A stretch of DNA of 64,000 bases, from contig JADNYV010000086.1 of the NCBI GenBank assembly GCA_015501055.1, positions 1-64,000 on the forward strand, written 5' to 3'. A program made the position numbers and the translations under genes. The DNA is from Mucidula mucida (taxonomy: Eukaryota; Basidiomycota; Agaricomycetes; Agaricales; Physalacriaceae). Below the pieces are notes generated by a model, which was not told where the DNA came from, ran no database searches, and saw only the letters and a list, made by a program, of their open reading frames with translations. Positions 58,677 to 64,000 of this stretch are shown here, one piece after another. Each line of letters opens with the position of its first letter. The stretch's first letter is position 1.

Positions 58677-60443
58677 TTGACCCCTGCTTCTCTCCTCGAA
58701 TCTCGGTTCCGCGACACAGCCAACGACGACCCCACTCTTCATCGTGTCATTTATGGCAACGAACGCGCTACACCGGTCGAAGAAAACACTGTTTTCGGCA
58801 CCATCCCAGGCCTCGAATCCCAGCTCCGTAAAGCAGAGTATCGACTTCGCATGCTCTCGCGGCTACAAGGCGCTCTAGTCGCCGAGACCCAACAGGTGGA
58901 TAACGAGCTGAAGCGCGTCCTGGAACATCGTGACGCGTTGTCGAGGGCGATAGATGTTCGGAGGTCGAAAAAGGCTCCTATCAGAGCCATTCCCCCCGAG
59001 GTCCTATCCCATATCCTTTCCTTCACCATTGACATTCCAGTCAAACGACGAAAGGTAGATGACTCGGAGGACCCGATACTCAGCATGCCTTGGAGCATAG
59101 AGCCTCGCGAACACCAGTTAAACACCTTTCAACTCGTGTGCAAACGGTGGCGGAGGGATATCCTTGGGTGTCCGTCCCTATGGTCACAGATCCTGATAAT
59201 CGCCAACCCACACGGAACTCATAGTAACGCTTTTCGTCCAAAGTACACACACTACCTTAAGCGCCAAATCAGTCGAGCTGGCAAAAATAAACTAGATATC
59301 TACATTGCGCTATTAGGCAACGAGGTTTTCTACATGACCCACCTTTCCCCCATATTCTGTCCGTGTTGGAGCCAGTTTCCGCGCGCATACGCAGTCTTCA
59401 CATCACACTCCGAGCATCCATGATTGCTGACCCGATACCACTGCACAAGTCCCTTCCCTCATTGGAATCATCAATATCCACAATCTCTCGCCAAACGCTA
59501 GAGACACATTCCCTATCAACCTTCTCGGGAGCGTACCGAAGTTGAAATGTTACACATCATTGATATGCCTGCTCCAGACACCTCGATTAATATTCCCTGG
59601 CACCAGATTACCCACTATAGCACCCGTCACCATGTGTGCAAAGGTGGAACATCCGAGGCCGCCTTGAATGTGCTTCAGTCTGCGCGATGTGTGCAGAGCT
59701 GTGTACTACAGATAACATCCCTGGGTCATTGCTCTGCAAGTGGGAACACGTTCACACTTGCGAGCGATAGAAACTTGTCCTTCGTGTATAGGCATCAAGA
59801 TCTTAGCGGACAGCGAATCCGGCCTATCTTCAGTTCTGCGGTCCCATTGCAGAACTGCTACACTGCGACAAAATTACCGATTGGCAGCCCGTGTATCTCC
59901 CTGATGGATCGGAGACATTTATGAAATGCTCCTTTGCCTGCAGCGCTCTAAGAGCCCCCTCGTATTGTTGATGTTGATTTTTCAAGTGTTGCGTCTCAGG
60001 ACGTGGTGAGCTCTTTCGAACAACGCCAAGTCTGGAGATCGTTCGAATGACCAAAATGAGGTGGGTTTAGACAATGATGTTATACGAGGTCTATGTGTCG
60101 AGGCTGGAGATGCCATCGCTGCCCCAGCCCTACACACTTTACGTCTTCATGGGGATTTTTCATTCGATCTATCCGTTGTCGCAGTGGTAAAGGACCAATG
60201 GGAGGACACATCACTATCCTGTGTATACTTAACGTGGTCAGACATGGGTGCTTTGGTGATAGGCGACAAGGGAGGAGGTATGGAGAATCCGGGGAGGAAA
60301 ATCGCCTCATGCTTGAAAAAGCTCACTCTTGGATGCAGAAGGCGGCTCGCATCACTGAACAGCTACAGCCTTATAGAGAGGAGGGTCTGCAACTGAAAAT
60401 GGACGTCGACAGAAGGAAACACTACCAGGTTATGATGAGCTAG
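58677..60443 (+). pseudogene. F-box protein gene with several frameshifts
   Basis: After a coiled-coil-like stretch (SQLRKAEYRLRMLSRLQGAL, ETQQVDNELKRVLEHRDAL) comes an F-box: APIRAIPPEVLSHILSFTID, then LVCKRWRRDILGCPSLWSQI, the mushroom F-box/LRR layout. F-box proteins bring substrates to SCF ubiquitin ligases. Downstream pieces continue the family pattern in changing frames: SVLEPVSARIRSLHITLRA, LPSLES, LHTLRLHGDFSFDLSV and EEGLQLKMDV before TAG at 60441-60443. Frame changes occur at a C5 run (59347-59351), near 59467 and again past 59700. Too many breaks for error alone, so it is called a pseudogene. Confidence 0.75.
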
Positions 60444-60565
60444 ACCAAAATATATCTTGTACTATATAGACTCGGGTCTCCGTTTTGCGATAATTCTAAG
60501 TACATGGTACTACATGCGAATGGCAAACTTGGCACGGCTATTTGATACGCGACCAGACATGTGAT

Positions 60566-60577
60566 GGGACCGAGGTA
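60566..60577 (+). promoter_or_regulatory. Conserved K2 upstream box before copy D
   Basis: GGGACCGAGGTA, identical to the boxes of K2A and K2B, 121 bp before the ATG at 60687 and in the same orientation. The nearer block is not conserved here, although CCCTTGTCC at 60603-60611 is the reverse complement of its GGACAAGGG core. Confidence 0.6.
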
Positions 60578-60686
60578 CGACATTTTTGAGGCTCGTCTGA
60601 TTCCCTTGTCCTTCCTTGTCAATGTCCCAGCGTCGGAGAGCAAACAAGGCAGAGCCTCCTCTTTTTGACTCCCAGCCCCTCCAAAC

Positions 60687-62210
60687 ATGATCACGAAACC
60701 CTTTAAGACGAGTACACCCTACTCAAAGGCTCGTGGCTACCCTCCACTCGATCCGGAGACTTTGCAGCCACATCCTAGTCCTACTTGGCCGCTGGAGGGC
60801 GCTCAAATTGGCGACTTAGTCCTTCTGGATCTCTCCGGCGCCCTCCTCTATGTCGGAATCAACGTCACCAAAGACGCCGATGATCCCCGAAATTGGCAGC
60901 GTTTACCAAAGGACTACAAGCCGTGTCCTTTGGAGCTAGGCATAGACTACACCGTCAACCCTTCACAATTTCCAAGTCCAACTATCCTTGGAGCAACGTC
61001 AGGTCCTACAGACGAGTTCGAAGTGCGCCCTATGGCTCCGACTGAGTGGCACATCTTCTCCCACTTTTGCTATCAAATTGTAATGTAACAAATAGGGACG
61101 ACGACCACGAGAGAGTCAAATTCTCGACGTGCGCCTCACATGGCGCATTTTGCGCGCTTCCTCTAGGCGGCTCAGCCCAGGATTGCACATTGTCGGGTTT
61201 GGCGAAGCTTCGACGGCTCGCAATGACACATGGAGCAACCTGGTACTATCATGTTATGCACCTTGACAGTTTAGAGCTGCAAAATGGGGACCTCACATTG
61301 ATTACCGGATGCGAAAAGACGGCATATTTTGTCTTGGGACTGTTCGAAACGAAAGACCAGAACCCATGCTTCACGAAAATACTTACCGTGCCTAAAATCG
61401 TGGGTGACGTCGCGGAGAGAATTAAGATGGTTGAGGACTGTCCCTCCGAGAGTGCTCCACTGTCATTCGCCCCGTATTTTTCAAAGCGGGCGACCCGATA
61501 CAGCTTCAAGGCTGAAAAACCAACCAAGTTGTATTGCATTACGCGGTTTTCATATTTGTCTGAAGCCGTCCATCTACAACAATATGCGGGACCCCAGGGG
61601 CATCCGACAATCGATCTGGCATGCCCTTCCTAGGTTTCTCCGACCGCCGACAAGGTCTTGGGCTGTTTTTGACGAATCAAAACCCGTAATTTAGCCGTTT
61701 ACGGTTCACAGTACACTGATCCTGAATTCCTCGACAGCCGTTCCATCCTTGTGCCGCTGTCAACGATCTGGTTCACTCTTCGGTAAGCTGTGCATTGTCG
61801 TCTAAACGCCAATAACAACGACCATACAGAGTAGACAAGTGAAGACCGCTGTTATCCACGACAACGACATTCTTTCTCTCCTTCAGAATGTCTGTCCATA
61901 TATCTTTTTATCTAAATCTTCTATTGACTAGTCGCCCAGGACGAAGTTCTTCTTCCAAGCGATGCCGAGTTGGCGCGAAGAATGGTTACTAGCTATGTCA
62001 TCAGTGTACACAAGGGTGCGGCCGAATTTCGAAGCTACTGTACACATGACTAACGTCTGAGTGTCTGCAGCCGGTGGCGCAGTTCTACAGGCTAAGAGCG
62101 ACGTAAAACTCGGCCGCTGGGCAAAAATACGTCTGCTAAATCGGCGTGGATTCCTATCCGTTCGCCAGAAAGACCCCGTTCTCGAATTATCCTACTTCAC
62201 AGTGGTGTAG
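60687..62210 (+). pseudogene. VTGC-family subtype K2, copy D with a single frameshift
   Basis: Nearly complete: KARGYPPLDPETLQP, EGAQIGDLVLLDLSG, YVGINVTKDADDPRNWQRLP, GAFCALPLGGSAQDC, NGDLTLITGCEKTAYFVLG, ALRGFHICLKPS, LPRFLRPPTRSW, FHPCAAVNDLVHSS, VIHDNDILSLL, DAELARRMVTSYVISV, AGGAVLQAKSDVKLGRW, stop at 62208-62210. Intron positions match copies A and B. The frame slips by one at an A-run (61515-61519), between SFKAE and the ALRGF block; removing one A would restore it. Sequencing error in a homopolymer is quite possible, so the gene may be functional. Confidence 0.78.
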
Positions 62211-62315
62211 CACGTCACATCCGAATTGATTCGAATGCTAGTATCGATCATCTTATGCGCAATGAAAGAACGCGTCGAACTGAATTCATGAGAAAGGTCA
62301 ACACAAAAGCCTGCC

Positions 62316-62431
62316 GAGACCGAGGTAACAGTGATACACGAAGTCGTGTCCCTGCACCTTATTGTTACTGCTGTAAGATTGTTGTCTTCCTTATACCATC
62401 AACGGGACAAGGGCTCTGTACGATAGGACGA
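62316..62431 (+). promoter_or_regulatory. Conserved K2 upstream module before copy E
   Basis: GAGACCGAGGTA (62316-62327, one mismatch) 162 bp before the ATG, then the block at 62386-62431 containing CTTATACCATCA, GGACAAGGGCTCTG and GATAGGACGA. Order and spacing match K2A and K2B, although the gene body behind it is truncated. Confidence 0.65.
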
Positions 62432-62477
62432 GCCTTTGCAATCATTTCTTGCTAACCCCCCGCCTCCTCACCCAGGT

Positions 62478-62842
62478 ATGACTACGAAGCTGTTCCAAGA
62501 TGATTATACGCGCCGCTTCTATTTAAAGGTTCGGGGTTACCCTCCAATTCTGGCGGACGGCATGCAAAGTCATGACTGTCCCATCTGGCTCGTACAAGGA
62601 GTCCACATTGGCGACGTTATGCTTCGTAGCGATTCCGGGGCCATCGAGTATGTCGGTATCAATGTCACAAGAGATGCCGAAGACCCACGAAATTGGCAGC
62701 AGCTGCCAAAAGACTTTGAACCGTGTTTCCTAGAGCCGGGGATCGACTGCATTGATCCTTCGCGGTTTCCAAATCCTACCGTCATCGGTAATGCGGCAAG
62801 TCCTACCGCAGATTTCAAGGTACAACCCATACCTCCCGCCGA
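62478..62842 (+). pseudogene. VTGC-family subtype K2, copy E, first exon only
   Basis: Exon 1 is well preserved: MTTKLFQDDYTRRFYLKVRG, QGVHIGDVMLRSDSG, YVGINVTRDAEDPRNWQQLP, then a GTGAGT donor at the usual phase. Its length (365 nt) is one codon shorter than in A and B. None of the later blocks (ALPFGGS, VTGCEKT, HDNDILS) is found downstream, so the gene is truncated. It lies 270 bp behind copy D in tandem. Confidence 0.72.
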
Positions 62843-63229
62843 GTGAGTCAGACCAAGTACTGGAAGAAGCTGCGCGATTGACATGCACAGCATCCTTTGA
62901 GGGATAAATGCGAAGCCACGCTCGGAAGTGGAAAATCTGGTATGTCGCATGCTCGGAGGACTCGGATAATCATGGTATCTATGAGCATGAAGTGCTGGGC
63001 CTGGAATTGAAACTAACGAATCACTATAAACGGATTATTGTAGTCGTTCTTCGAGTGCACCGTACACCGCGTTGAGAGATTCGGATTACTGTAGTTATCC
63101 AGAGGTAGAAAGAAAGTTGTGCATTAAAAGTTGGAAAGCCCATAGTACTCGGTTTTTCCCAGGCGCAAAAATCGAGTCCAAGTATGAAAGTTACACATGG
63201 TTAGTTTAGCATCTGAGAAGAAGCAACGA
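62843..63229. other. No gene recognised
   Basis: Replaces the expected second exon of copy E. No similarity to K2 exon 2 was seen. Confidence 0.4.
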
Positions 63230-63830
63230 TCAAACACACCCGTTTGTAAAATCTGCGAAGGCCTCTATCCGCTGGATCAAACCAAAGGAACACACAGATC
63301 GCGTCCGAAAACACAGGAAGCTTGAGTAGCAATGCCTCGGCGACGGTACTGGGGGGCGATCTTTATACCGGGGACGTAAAGGAATGGCGTGCAAAATAGG
63401 TGGACGGCCTCTTCCTCCCAGCGTCCACCACCTAGAAGCTGGTTCACCATAAAGCCCATCGCGGCCCATAATCTTCTCTCCGAAATCACCCATAGGGCCG
63501 ATTGTGAGCCTTCCGTTTATTAACATCGGTAGCAAAGGGCACACCACCGACCAGTCCCTGTTCTCAATTGGCAGGTCCTTCAAGTTGATCTGAACAGGTA
63601 TCTACGCGATGTAACCGACTTTGACGTGTTGTAGGTGTATCCGATGGTCCCCAAACGCGGTTGTCAGTAGGTACCACGGACGTGAGCAGGGGATGTACCT
63701 TAAGGAACGGGAACTCGTCCACATCGTCTCCGGGGTGTGGGCACTCAGGTGTCCAGGTGGTGGGAGCCGTGGTCAGGCGAATGTCCGCAAGATCCAAGGG
63801 CGGCGTGTCCATGTTGTTGTCGGAAGACAT
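63230..63830 (-). CDS. Hypothetical protein, unrecognised
   Basis: Exon 1 (MSSDNNMDTPPLDLADIRLT, ending VDEFPFLK) has a good GTACAT donor. Splicing over about 110 nt to an acceptor CTGTTCAG continues INLKDLPIENRDWSVVCPLL, then LINGRLTIGPMGDFGEK, to a TGA at 63230. In an overlapping frame the same exon reads VPGIKIAPQYRRRGIATQ, which resembles the acyl-CoA-binding strand of GNAT acetyltransferases (R-x-x-G-I/A). The true frame may therefore switch by a further intron or frameshift. A partial GNAT-like protein is possible but unproven. Confidence 0.4.
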
Positions 63831-64000
63831 AATTCGTTAGCGTTACGTGAGTTAGTTCGGGACTTGTGCATTCATCGCAACGTACACAAATAATGATGTA
63901 TAGCCTTTCCTCCTTCACCCTCGTCCCAATTGGGTTAGTCTTCTGACATAAGAAAGGTAGTTGCATTGCTAAATATGCGCTTCAAGTCTTTCAATCCGAC

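Overview
This window is nuclear DNA of a basidiomycete fungus, most likely an Agaricomycete. The genes are cut by many 45-60 nt GT-AG introns and belong to families typical of mushrooms: an AA3-type GMC alcohol oxidase, DUF6534 membrane proteins, an F-box protein, a kelch/MYND protein, a Plavaka DNA transposon and a chromodomain-bearing Ty3 retrotransposon. No search was run; family names come from recognised motifs, and most exon models were checked by summing exon lengths and phases.

Layout. 1-11 kb is mobile DNA: an LTR fragment at the left edge, two small genes, then a dead Plavaka transposase split by a 5.9 kb chromovirus (4115-10017, identical 528-bp LTR lengths, 5-bp target duplication), a TA-flanked MITE and a cluster of nested hairpins. 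11-26 kb is sparse: two tRNA-Glu-like sequences, a nitronate monooxygenase, a thaumatin-like protein with a decayed partial copy, a Ser-rich probable secreted protein, an unknown acidic protein and a kelch/MYND gene with an in-frame stop. 26.6-37.7 kb holds an array of one uncharacterised basidiomycete family (called the VTGC family here) in two subtypes. K1 and K2 genes sit in divergent pairs that mirror each other (K1< >K2A and <K2B K1b>), followed by a decayed K2C. 38-44 kb has glycogen phosphorylase with two apparent 5-nt microexons and a second nitronate monooxygenase. 44-58 kb has a retroelement remnant, two DUF6534 genes, COA1, an alginate-lyase-like gene and a GMC oxidase. 58-63 kb has a broken F-box gene and two more K2 copies, both defective.

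The most promising material is the VTGC family. Four K2 copies in two separate clusters share an upstream GGGACCGAGGTA-like box about 120-160 bp before the ATG, and three share a roughly 40-bp block nearer the ATG, which suggests one regulatory programme. The chromovirus shows a Tf1-like self-priming complementarity and a probable -1 frameshift signal, yet its pol is riddled with stops and a deletion while its LTRs are almost identical. Several otherwise conserved genes carry single-base frameshifts, so read-level validation matters.
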